42,584 nucleotides of DNA from Marinobacter sp. (GTDB taxonomy: Bacteria; Pseudomonadota; Gammaproteobacteria; Pseudomonadales; Oleiphilaceae). How positions within the stretch are numbered: position 1 is the first letter of the stretch; each line of letters opens with the position of its first letter. Under the pieces are notes generated by a model that saw nothing but the letters and a program-made list of their open reading frames with translations, was not told where the DNA came from and did not search any database. A program made the position numbers and the translations under genes. Positions 36,379 through 42,584 of this stretch are shown piece after piece. The stretch is taken from assembly GCA_022014155.1 (NCBI GenBank), contig JAKLLS010000013.1:1-42584 (forward strand). The letters are read 5' to 3'.

Positions 36379-39300
36379 TGTCCCTCCGATGGCACGCGCT
36401 GATCGTCGATGATAAATAGCAGGTAGGCCCCCGGCGGTGCGATGTTGCCGTTGGGGGGTAGCTCCACCTGCAGGGCAGCACCGTCAAAGGTGAACGCACA
36501 CTCCACAATGCGCTGCGACATATTGAAACCATGGGTGACCGCCCCCGGGGCCAGCAGGTGGACCGTCACGATATCCGCCGCTTCCGGCGAGTCCACGGTT
36601 ATCGTCGCACCGTGGGCAGCGCTGGCCGGTGCGCTGGCAATCGTCGGCCGTGGCCGCTCGAAATACCCCGGCAGGTAACGCTCGAACACGCCCGAATTGG
36701 GATCTCCGCCAACCAGCACACTGCCGTCGGCCAACAGGATCGCGGCGGAGTGGTAACCGCGATGGTGGGTCATCACCGGCCCCAGCCTGAAACCGCTGGC
36801 GACATTGTCGGCGTCGAGCAGTTCCACCGCGCCCCCGCCAGCTACCGCGTTGGCGCCGCCAACCACCAGCACGTGCCCATCCGGCAGCAATACGGAGTTC
36901 ACCTGCTCCGCCCGCTCTAGGTTCAGGTCCGGCAGGCTTTGCCAGGCCGGCATGGCCTCCGACAGGTCGATCAGCTCGGCGGTTTTGCGAGCGGGGGCCG
37001 TATTGCCACCGATGACGACCACACGGGGTGCGTAATCCGGTGGCCGCAACGGCAACAGCACCGAGGTGCCCTTCTCTCCCCCGGTGCTCCGGTTGCCTGC
37101 AATGGTGGCATAGGTTTCCAGGCCGCCGATGGGCTCAATGGTGAAGCGGTGGGTCGGATCGTGGGGGCCGGCGATGAACAGCCGGCCGTCCGGCAGCAGA
37201 TAGGTCCATGGATAATACTGGTGGTGGTCCATCGCCGCCGGGAAATCAACCGGCGCGCTCCAGGTGCCACTGGCGGAATCCCAGATCTCCAGGGATTTCG
37301 AGGCGGAGCCGTAAATGGTGGCAATGCGACCGTCGGCCAGGGTCAGGGTGGTGGCGTAAAACCGTGGCTCGGCGGTGGACCCGGTCTGCGACCATTGTTC
37401 CGTGGCCGGGTCGAAGACAAAGGCATTCACCCAGTCGCTACCGGGGCCGGCAAAGCCGCCGTGGCCCAGCACGCGACCGTCGGGAATAAAGGCGTGGGCC
37501 GCCGACCACAGGTCGGACAGGTCGCTGTCCATACCCGGCAACGCCGCCGGCTGCGGCGAGGGCTCGGCAACCGTTGGACCCGGTGGATCGTAGAGGCGGG
37601 ACTGGTCATCCCGGGTATAGCCCCAGTACAGCACTTTGTTGGTATCGGGCAACAGGCAGGCGTGCATGAAGGTGACTTCCGGATCGACCTCCAGCTCCTC
37701 CCAGGTTCCGGGGCTGAGCTTGTCGCAGTAGCCCATCTCAGCCATCGGTATGGGGTTGCTATCATCGAACAGCTGAATACGCCCTTCCGCCAGCAAGGTC
37801 TCCTTCATGGATTCGGTAAGCCACACATCCTGGTAGGAGCGCACAACCGCGATCATGCCATTAAGCATGTGGTGGTGGACGTGGCAATGCACCAGGAAGT
37901 CCCCCATCAACCGCACTTTCTCGGCGTCGGGTGGGCGGTCGTCGGCGTCCTGGATTGCCTCAATCTCCTCCGGCAGAATCAGCGCCGGTGGCGCCACCGT
38001 GTCGAGAGTGAACGACTCCGCCGGGCCAATGGAGCGCACATCATGGTTCTCACCGGCCAGTTCCCAGCGGATGTTGTGGGGATGGAAGTTGTGCCATTCG
38101 TGGCCGAAATCCAGGTTGAACACATACCAGCGGATTTTTTGCCCGGCACGAACGATGATGGTTGGTGTGTTGCCCACGAACCCACGGCCATTGATGCAGT
38201 GGGTGACCAGCGCCGCCCCGTCCCTCGATGTCACGGTGTGATGCTGCATGCTCAGGTTATTCCAGGTAACCGTGCCGCCGGGCGCGATATCGATGGAATC
38301 CGGGTAGAAGCCCATCGCCGGCACATCGAGGATATTGACAGTGGCCACAGCGGGCCCGCCGGAGACGACATTCACAGTGCCGGTCATCCCTGGGTGGAAG
38401 GAACAGAAATACTCGTAGCTGCCGGCATCGTCGAAGGTGTGGTCAAAGGTGCCGGCGCCATTTTCCTCCATATCGCCGCTGTCGAATGCGGGTTTGGCCT
38501 GGTCGCTGACCATCTGGTGCAGGAAAAACGGCACGTGCAGCGTATTCCAGTCCGGCCGTGGCCAGAACCGTATGCGCAGGTCGCGCATCAGCCATTCCCG
38601 CAAGTCCTCGTATTGATGCTGAAGCAGCAACTCCTGCCGTCGGGTCAAACGAGCCCGCAGGGGCGTGCGAGGGTCCCGCCCCCTTGCCGGTTTCGCCTGC
38701 TTCTTGGCGGGCGCACACAACGGCAACTTGAGCCCCTTGTACACCATGTCGGGGAAGCGTTCCGGCAGCGGGAGTGGAATGGGCCAACGAAACGGGCGCT
38801 TACGAATGATGATCCCGCCAAACAGCCCCAGCCTGGAACTACCGTGGGAGGCGTGTGAGGAATGGTCGTGAAACGGCCAGGCACCAATCATGCTTTCACG
38901 CACCTGGTAGATATACGTCCAGGATTTCCCCGGGCAGATCTCGTCAGATCGGCTACCATCCGCTGCCTGTGTCCCCATCGGCCAGGCACCATCGGAATCG
39001 ATACCGTATTCAACGCCGTGGATATGCAACGAATGGGGGCGGTTATCGGCGTTATGCACGTGAATACGAACGTTATCGCCAACGTAGGCATAGAGCACGC
39101 ACCCGGGTGCCCGTCGATTCCACACCGGTTCATTGATGTCCGCATGGATCAGCTTGCTGGTATACGGAATTAGGTAGTCGGCATCCTGATACTGACGGAA
39201 AACCACCGCGCGCAGTGCGCGGGCATCACGCTCGGCATCCGGGATCACCCCCATGGGGTGCCCCATGTAGTGCATGCCGTCGCGTTTGTATTGAATGGGG

Positions 39301-39380
39301 GGAATGGCAAAGGGGTCCGGCTCAACCGGGCTGTAATCCTCCATTGCCTCGATACGCAGGTAGAAATCGCGGTCCGCCAT
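36360..39380 (-). CDS. Multicopper oxidase fused to a galactose-oxidase-like (AA5-type) domain
   Basis: 1006 residues. The multicopper oxidase part (1-520) has all four His pairs of the trinuclear cluster: H119/H121 in HSLHIHG, H171/H173 in FHDHSSH, H433/H435 in HNFHPH and H498/H500 in HCH, with type 1 ligands H430, C499, H504 and M509. A second blue-copper site, C326/H329/M332 in YFCSFHPGM, lies in an inserted cupredoxin. Residues 620-1006 form a kelch propeller plus DUF1929 domain, keeping the galactose oxidase ligands Y675, Y876/H877 and H950. S626 stands where the cross-linking Cys is expected. AAGGAGG precedes the ATG and there is no signal peptide. Substrate unknown; it overlaps the heme lipoprotein gene by 19 bp. 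Confidence 0.85.
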   Translation of the reverse strand: MADRDFYLRIEAMEDYSPVEPDPFAIPPIQYKRDGMHYMGHPMGVIPDAERDARALRAVVFRQYQDADYLIPYTSKLIHADINEPVWNRRAPGCVLYAYVGDNVRIHVHNADNRPHSLHIHGVEYGIDSDGAWPMGTQAADGSRSDEICPGKSWTYIYQVRESMIGAWPFHDHSSHASHGSSRLGLFGGIIIRKRPFRWPIPLPLPERFPDMVYKGLKLPLCAPAKKQAKPARGRDPRTPLRARLTRRQELLLQHQYEDLREWLMRDLRIRFWPRPDWNTLHVPFFLHQMVSDQAKPAFDSGDMEENGAGTFDHTFDDAGSYEYFCSFHPGMTGTVNVVSGGPAVATVNILDVPAMGFYPDSIDIAPGGTVTWNNLSMQHHTVTSRDGAALVTHCINGRGFVGNTPTIIVRAGQKIRWYVFNLDFGHEWHNFHPHNIRWELAGENHDVRSIGPAESFTLDTVAPPALILPEEIEAIQDADDRPPDAEKVRLMGDFLVHCHVHHHMLNGMIAVVRSYQDVWLTESMKETLLAEGRIQLFDDSNPIPMAEMGYCDKLSPGTWEELEVDPEVTFMHACLLPDTNKVLYWGYTRDDQSRLYDPPGPTVAEPSPQPAALPGMDSDLSDLWSAAHAFIPDGRVLGHGGFAGPGSDWVNAFVFDPATEQWSQTGSTAEPRFYATTLTLADGRIATIYGSASKSLEIWDSASGTWSAPVDFPAAMDHHQYYPWTYLLPDGRLFIAGPHDPTHRFTIEPIGGLETYATIAGNRSTGGEKGTSVLLPLRPPDYAPRVVVIGGNTAPARKTAELIDLSEAMPAWQSLPDLNLERAEQVNSVLLPDGHVLVVGGANAVAGGGAVELLDADNVASGFRLGPVMTHHRGYHSAAILLADGSVLVGGDPNSGVFERYLPGYFERPRPTIASAPASAAHGATITVDSPEAADIVTVHLLAPGAVTHGFNMSQRIVECAFTFDGAALQVELPPNGNIAPPGAYLLFIIDDQRVPSEGQWITIN

Positions 39381-39599
39381 AATATGCCTCCTTGCAGATT
39401 ACTTGCGTCCTGGAGCGTTGCCCGACGGCGACGCGCTGATGCGTATTTAATGCATACTTACAACAGAGTAGCCCCCCTAGAATATTCAACAAGATCGAAG
39501 TGTTCTTTAAAGTTCCTGCATAGAAGAACGGCTTATTTCCGGGCTAGATAACGCAGATCAGCGGTTTTGGCAAAGACATGGTAACGCTTCTAAAGCTCA

Positions 39600-39760
39600 A
39601 CCACTTGAATGCCAGGTCCTGAAACTCCTCGTCTTTATTGCGCGGTAGCGCGTTGTTCCTACAAGACGGTCACCGCGGCGAAAAGAGCATCACTATGCGA
39701 AGACTTCAAGGACTCCAGTTCGACGTGCTTACCCTTGAGTGTAACTGGTGATACTTCCAT
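39600..39760 (-). pseudogene. Decayed GNAT acetyltransferase cassette
   Basis: From ATG 39760 (GGAGG upstream) 33 codons read as the N terminus of a GNAT enzyme (MEVSPVTLKGKHVELESLKS) and stop at 39659. In another frame just beyond, at about 39665-39630, the motif LVGTTRYRAIK of the same family appears, although about 50 intervening residues are missing. An internal deletion and frameshift thus destroyed it. The remaining sequence to about 39540 holds no clear continuation. Confidence 0.6.
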
Positions 39761-39772
39761 GTAGCCTCCTGT

Positions 39773-39827
39773 GCTTAACGCGGAGCAAAGCGCAGGTTAT
39801 GGCATCCGGTGCATGGCCTGGTTAAAT
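39773..39827 (-). other. attC-like site after the ParE/RHH cassette
   Basis: On the reverse strand ATTTAAC (39827-39821) matches the R'' consensus RYYYAAC and GCGTTAAGC (39781-39773) contains the R' core GTTAAGC, 55 bp overall. The R boxes pair, but the L boxes pair poorly, so the site may be a hybrid. Confidence 0.4.
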
Positions 39828-39829
39828 TA

Positions 39830-40111
39830 CTACCGCTCACCTTCAAGGCCATGCCATACCCGGAGAATGATGATGGCAGTGGTATGGAGCGAATATCGAA
39901 AGACAAATTTCCCGAAAACCATATCTCGAACAGAGTCAGGCACCGGTGCCATTTCAACTGGCGTGCCCATCTTGGGAAAATCAGGAAGCAATTCGATTTT
40001 GCCAACCAGTTCGGTGGCGATCCGGGCTGCCGCCGATGGATTGTGGACTGCAATGAACTCCCTGAGGCGCTTTAAATCTTCAATGGCTTCGTCCGTGTAA
40101 ACCAGTTTCAC
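39830..40111 (-). CDS. RelE/ParE family toxin
   Basis: 93 residues from a GTG at 40111 that overlaps the antitoxin stop (GTGA). The compact fold pattern LVYTDEAIEDLKRLREFI, ARIATELVGKIELLPDFPKMG and FRYSLHTTAIIILRVWHGLEG is that of RelE/ParE toxins, which act as mRNA endonucleases or gyrase poisons. Because the RelE-type catalytic Arg/Lys/Tyr set is not obvious, ParE is more likely. It forms a pair with the upstream ribbon-helix-helix protein. Confidence 0.85.
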   Translation of the reverse strand: MKLVYTDEAIEDLKRLREFIAVHNPSAAARIATELVGKIELLPDFPKMGTPVEMAPVPDSVRDMVFGKFVFRYSLHTTAIIILRVWHGLEGER

Positions 40112-40380
40112 TTACCTGACCTCGGTGCATCGTGCTCGTTGTCGGTTCCCCAACTATTAAGCCAGTTGTGAACCTCGCTGGCATCAACAACCTTGCCTTG
40201 GGCAGCGGACTCCATTGCTTCCAAGGTCTGTTTCCAGCGCTCTTGCTCCAGCTGCTGCTTTTCTATGTACTCCGATAATGCTTGGTTAATTACCCAACCT
40301 TTGCTCCGGTGCAACCTACCAGCAATTGCTTCCAGGTGCTGTTCAACTTCTGCTTGAAGGCGAACCGTGGTGACGCTCAT
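40108..40380 (-). CDS. Ribbon-helix-helix antitoxin (CopG/ParD-like)
   Basis: 90 residues. The N-terminal RHH domain is VTTVRLQAEVEQHLEAIAGRLHRSKGWVINQAL (3-35), and the acidic C terminus would wrap the toxin. GAGGG lies 7 bases before the ATG and the 3' end overlaps the toxin gene by 4 bp. Such antitoxins repress their own operon; inverted motifs GACTAT and ACCCTCG recur in its promoter region. Confidence 0.85.
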   Translation of the reverse strand: MSVTTVRLQAEVEQHLEAIAGRLHRSKGWVINQALSEYIEKQQLEQERWKQTLEAMESAAQGKVVDASEVHNWLNSWGTDNEHDAPRSGK

Positions 40381-40412
40381 GACTATACCCTCGAGTTTGG
40401 CGACTACAACGT

Positions 40413-40442
40413 ATTACAGCATAGTCGACGAGGGTGCGGCAA
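40413..40442 (-). promoter_or_regulatory. Candidate promoter and operator of the ParE/RHH cassette
   Basis: On the reverse strand TTGCCG (40442-40437) and TGTAAT (40418-40413) are 18 bp apart, a fair sigma-70 promoter. GACTAT (40381-40386) and ATAGTC (40421-40426), and ACCCTCG (40387-40393) and CGAGGGT (40429-40435), are inverted pairs flanking it, which may be antitoxin sites. Confidence 0.4.
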
Positions 40443-40446
40443 AAAA

Positions 40447-40490
40447 TTTAACGCCCGCCATCATGCGCTTGTCGCATGCATGGCATTTAC
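40447..40490 (-). other. Short attC site after the first HEPN cassette
   Basis: On the reverse strand GCGTTAAA (40454-40447) gives R', and GCCATGCATGCG pairs with CGCATGATGGC leaving one unpaired base, the extrahelical base typical of attC. The R'' box is degenerate (TGTAAAT). Confidence 0.55.
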
Positions 40491-41122
40491 AGAGGGATTG
40501 AGCGAAACTGGAACTCACGTCCGGCCCTCATTGCGTCATAAAGGACTTTTTCATTGATCTGGAGCTCCCGGAAAATTGCCCAGTATTCGCTTTTTGCTCC
40601 GATGAATCTCGCCCTAAGATCACATAGCACCTCATCCATTGAGGAGCTCCCAATAACAGTCCTTATAATTTCCTCGTACTCTTGCCTCGGGATGTGCTTT
40701 TCGACCAACTGTCCACGCTCAACGTAGCGAATCAGGCGATTGCTTTCGTGCCTGCCGGCTAAAAAGCCATGAACCAACTGATTTCGAAAATCAGTAAGAA
40801 ATACTTGCTCTTCCCGTGAAAATAAACTGAGCAAGTTTTTCATGGACTGGAAAAAATATTGAGCCTGCTTTGCGTAGCGCTCCAAGTGAATCAAGTTGAG
40901 TGCTTGCGCTTTCTCGAGATAGTTATTCAGCCATCCTTCCTCTTTCAATATTGGGTCAATGAGCGAGGAGATCCAAATGGCGATTACCTTATTCTTCAGC
41001 TCAGGCTCCTGATCGAATTCCTTCGCTTGCAGATACACGCCCCAGTTTTTCGCGCAGTTTAAGTGGTCATGGAACAGACAGTAGATCCCTGACGTCACAT
41101 AATTTATCTCGATATCTTGCAC
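40487..41122 (-). CDS. HEPN-motif protein of unknown function, cassette gene
   Basis: 211 residues from a GTG at 41122. All-helical by appearance, with R113-N114-x3-H118 in DFRNQLVHGF, the RNxxxH active-site motif of HEPN ribonucleases found in toxins, CRISPR effectors and abortive-infection proteins. The rest (WGVYLQAKEFDQEPELKNKV, ESNRLIRYVERGQLVEKH) I do not recognise. No partner gene is in the same cassette, so it could be a solitary toxin or defence protein. The start has only a weak AGAG site. Confidence 0.65.
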   Translation of the reverse strand: MQDIEINYVTSGIYCLFHDHLNCAKNWGVYLQAKEFDQEPELKNKVIAIWISSLIDPILKEEGWLNNYLEKAQALNLIHLERYAKQAQYFFQSMKNLLSLFSREEQVFLTDFRNQLVHGFLAGRHESNRLIRYVERGQLVEKHIPRQEYEEIIRTVIGSSSMDEVLCDLRARFIGAKSEYWAIFRELQINEKVLYDAMRAGREFQFRSIPL

Positions 41123-41133
41123 AAGCTAGTCTC

Positions 41134-41190
41134 TGTATCGCTCCGCTAATGTGCGCCGCCTGCGGCGTCACCATTGAGCGGCTTGTTAGC
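41134..41190 (-). other. attC site (57 bp) inside the 3' end of brnA
   Basis: On the reverse strand GCTAAC (41190-41185) is R'', AAGCCGCT is L'', GACGCCGCAGGCGGCG forms the terminal hairpin and AGCGGAGCG the L' arm, with a degenerate R' (GCGATAC). It resembles classical 59-base elements. The last codons of brnA, encoding NKPLNGDAAGGAH, read straight through it. Confidence 0.6.
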
Positions 41191-41415
41191 AGATTCTGCC
41201 TGAAGACGCTCCACCAGCCACACCTTGATGATCGATTGGCGGGTAACGCCTATGCGCGCAGCCTCACGGTCCAACGACTCGACAACCCAAGCCGGGAAAT
41301 CGACGTTGATTCGCTTTTGTTCCTGATTAACGCGACGAGCAGAGGACAGGTCCAGGTCATCAACAATGTCTTCCTGACCTTCCTCAAATTTTTTATCGAA
41401 GTCTTTAGCTTTCAT
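41146..41415 (-). CDS. brnA: BrnA-type antitoxin
   Basis: 89 residues from the ATG at 41415, preceded by AGGAGG at nine bases; a TTG at 41424 would add three residues. The RHH-like core VNQEQKRINVDFPAWVVESLDREAARIGVTRQSIIKVWLVERL binds DNA and the toxin. It follows brnT with an 11-bp overlap, the usual toxin-first order of brnTA. Its C-terminal 13 residues are encoded by the cassette attC site. Confidence 0.85.
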   Translation of the reverse strand: MKAKDFDKKFEEGQEDIVDDLDLSSARRVNQEQKRINVDFPAWVVESLDREAARIGVTRQSIIKVWLVERLQAESANKPLNGDAAGGAH

Positions 41416-41668
41416 AGAGCTCAACCTCCTTCTTGCGGGAACGTCTGACTGAAATCAGACGAATACGAGCATCCCTGTACGTGACGACAGCCGACCAGTG
41501 CTTTTCACCAATCTTGCCTATCAGCAAAAACCTCTGCTCATCCTCTGATTTTGCGCGGATCTCCAGCAGGTATGGATCTTTCCACAGCCCTTGGGCAGCA
41601 ACGAAATCGATACCGTGCTTGTCCAGATTGGCCTGGCTTTTGGCTTCGTCGAATTCAAATTCGTCCAT
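41405..41668 (-). CDS. brnT: BrnT-type ribonuclease toxin
   Basis: 87 residues of the DUF497/BrnT family: FEFDEAKSQANLDKHGIDF at the start, then RFLLIGKIGEKHWSAVVTYRD and IRLISVRRSRKKEVELYE. BrnT is a small RelE-fold RNase that blocks translation, and the catalytic K/R/H pattern of the family is retained. AGGGA precedes the start. The gene stands just after an attC end. Confidence 0.85.
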   Translation of the reverse strand: MDEFEFDEAKSQANLDKHGIDFVAAQGLWKDPYLLEIRAKSEDEQRFLLIGKIGEKHWSAVVTYRDARIRLISVRRSRKKEVELYES

Positions 41669-41725
41669 GAGTACAAATTATCCCTTTTTTACTCACTCCG
41701 CAAGATCTGGAAGGACGCTGTAGCT

Positions 41726-41811
41726 GCTAACGCCAGCCATAAGGGGCGCCCTGACAAGGGCGTCCCGTGGAGGGCCATCGGCCCGGAACAGACTTAATGG
41801 CCTTGTTAGGC
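41726..41811 (-). other. attC site (86 bp) after the second HEPN cassette
   Basis: On the reverse strand GCCTAAC (41811-41805) fits R'' exactly and GCGTTAGC (41733-41726) fits R'; L'' GGCCA pairs with L' TGGC. The stem between contains GGGCGCCC and GGGCC repeats. The stop codon of the preceding gene lies inside R'', as in mobile cassettes. This is the best attC in the window. Confidence 0.8.
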
Positions 41812-42426
41812 ATGATTCTCTTTAGTTCTATTTGCTAAGGCCGCTCGCTCTCCTTCTGAGAGACCACTGAGTAGCGAATTAACCCTTTCATTAAAGAGCT
41901 TTTGGAACTCGCTTTGAACCCACATGCCGGCAACCGTATGGCAGTGCATGTCATAGTCGGTAACTTCTATATCGTAAGCAGTACGCGGATGAGTCAGTTT
42001 GTTTCGAGCTTTTTTTGCTGCCAAGAAGTCCCTGAAGTCCTCCCCATCGGTCGAAAGACTGAAATTCAGCGCCCAAACCTTAGCAGCCAGTTTGAAAGTT
42101 CTTTTTAGGTTCTGATCTAGCGGCAAAAACTTTCCTGACGGCGCGCCAATGATGGCTAACGGCCCAAGTGTATCTTGTTCTTTTTGCGTGAGGTTTCCCG
42201 TATAGAGACCGGTTCTGATAGTTGACCTGATCTCAACCTTTACACACTCAATCATGGCCTCAATGTAGGAGAAAATCGCTCTCACAACACCGCGGCGAAG
42301 AAACTGAGATTCTCTATCTTCGTCTAGATTTTCGTATGCCATATCGATGTCGGTGCGGAGAGCCTGAAGTAGGTCATATGTACGAATTAGCCCCTCCCCT
42401 TTGTCCACTCTGGGAGCTCCTGGCAT
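41806..42426 (-). CDS. Second HEPN-motif protein of unknown function, cassette gene
   Basis: 206 residues from ATG 42426 (GGAG six bases upstream). R141-N142-x3-H146 in KARNKLTHP is the HEPN ribonuclease motif. It sits behind a long helix-rich region (RGVVRAIFSYIEAMIECVKV; LKRTFKLAAKVWALNFSL). It is not recognisably related to the other HEPN protein 700 bp away outside the motif. The stop codon falls in the attC box. No partner is present. Confidence 0.65.
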   Translation of the reverse strand: MPGAPRVDKGEGLIRTYDLLQALRTDIDMAYENLDEDRESQFLRRGVVRAIFSYIEAMIECVKVEIRSTIRTGLYTGNLTQKEQDTLGPLAIIGAPSGKFLPLDQNLKRTFKLAAKVWALNFSLSTDGEDFRDFLAAKKARNKLTHPRTAYDIEVTDYDMHCHTVAGMWVQSEFQKLFNERVNSLLSGLSEGERAALANRTKENHA

Positions 42427-42439
42427 CAATCTCTCCTTT

Positions 42440-42572
42440 GCCTAACGCTGAGCACAGCGGCGACCTTGGAATGGCGACGAAGGAGCCATGGAAAGGGCGT
42501 CCGGCGGCCATCGGCCGCGTACTGCTGCGACTTGATACTGATTGAGCCTTCTCCCCAGCCCAGCGGTTGCCC
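42440..42572 (-). other. attC site (133 bp) at the right edge
   Basis: On the reverse strand GTTAGGC (42446-42440) is R' beside GCTCAGC of L'; at the other end CCGCTGGGC and GGGCAAC (42572-42566) form L'' and a degenerate R'' with one extra unpaired C. Internal AAGGGCGTCC and GGCCATCGGCC are shared with the site at 41726-41811. It belongs to a cassette lying beyond the window. Confidence 0.5.
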
Positions 42573-42584
42573 GCTAAGCTGGAA

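Larger units (their letters stand above)
39600..42584 (-). mobile_element. Integron gene-cassette array (partial, leftward)
   Basis: Five small gene units lie in one direction, each followed by an attC-like element: ParE/RHH, a HEPN-motif gene, BrnT/BrnA, another HEPN-motif gene, and a decayed GNAT gene at the distal end. Gene ends fall in or next to the R'' boxes, as in known cassettes, and base composition is more AT-rich than the flanking chromosome. Two attC sites share AAGGGCGTCC and GGCCATCGGCC internally. The integrase and attI should lie beyond the right edge. The 39381-39599 stretch before the array only carries the copper oxidase upstream region. Confidence 0.75.

Noticed and set aside
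36939..38858. Long open frame (639 codons) on the plus strand opposite the copper oxidase gene
   Set aside because: It mirrors the high-GC codon pattern of the real gene, has no ribosome site and encodes no recognisable motif.

Overview
The window looks like a chromosomal segment of a marine, moderately halophilic gammaproteobacterium. Marinobacter or a close relative is my best guess: the alpha-glucosidase resembles the Halomonas enzyme, the maltose uptake genes form a MalEFG/MalK type system, the edd-glk and gap-pyk pairs are arranged as in Pseudomonas relatives, and there is an integron cassette array. The genus call is inference. No rRNA, tRNA or CRISPR array was seen.

Positions 1-5300: a partial SLC13/DASS transporter, a small DksA/TraR zinc-finger protein and an SSS symporter precede a cytoplasmic GH13 alpha-glucosidase and a MalK-type ATPase. 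Positions 5400-11400: malE, malF and malG run leftward and meet malK at back-to-back terminators. A lipoprotein alpha-amylase diverges from malE. Positions 11430-20100: an aldo/keto reductase, glpD, an Fe-S uracil-DNA glycosylase, edd-glk, and divergently gap and pyk. Together these can take an external alpha-glucan through periplasmic cleavage, ABC uptake, alpha-glucosidase and glucokinase into Entner-Doudoroff and lower glycolysis. zwf, pgl and eda are not in the window.

Positions 20100-28650: an alanine-rich exported protein; an XRE-type regulator divergent from an AGCS symporter, aspartate ammonia-lyase and asparaginase operon; and a TetR regulator followed by an unassigned molybdopterin oxidoreductase, with a perfect 24-bp palindrome between them.

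Positions 28650-34700 are accessory: a lipoprotein with MORN repeats and a C13 (legumain/caspase-like) peptidase domain, MgtC translationally coupled to a truncated LysE, a 22-codon ORF, and an alanine/ornithine-racemase-fold protein overlapping a DUF1611 protein whose ribosome binding site lies in a dyad. A cupin and a small membrane protein follow. Positions 34795-39380 hold a pair of overlapping genes: a 1006-residue fusion of a complete multicopper oxidase, cupredoxin elements and a galactose-oxidase-like domain, and a lipoprotein with one heme c motif.

Positions about 39600-42584 are a leftward integron cassette array with lower GC. It carries a ParE/RHH pair, BrnT/BrnA, two different proteins with the RNxxxH motif of HEPN ribonucleases, a decayed GNAT gene, and attC-like sites between them. 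No integrase is visible; from the cassette orientation it should lie to the right of the window. The strongest candidates for undescribed biology are the copper oxidase fusion with its cytochrome partner, the MORN-C13 lipoprotein, the DUF1611-racemase unit and the HEPN cassettes.
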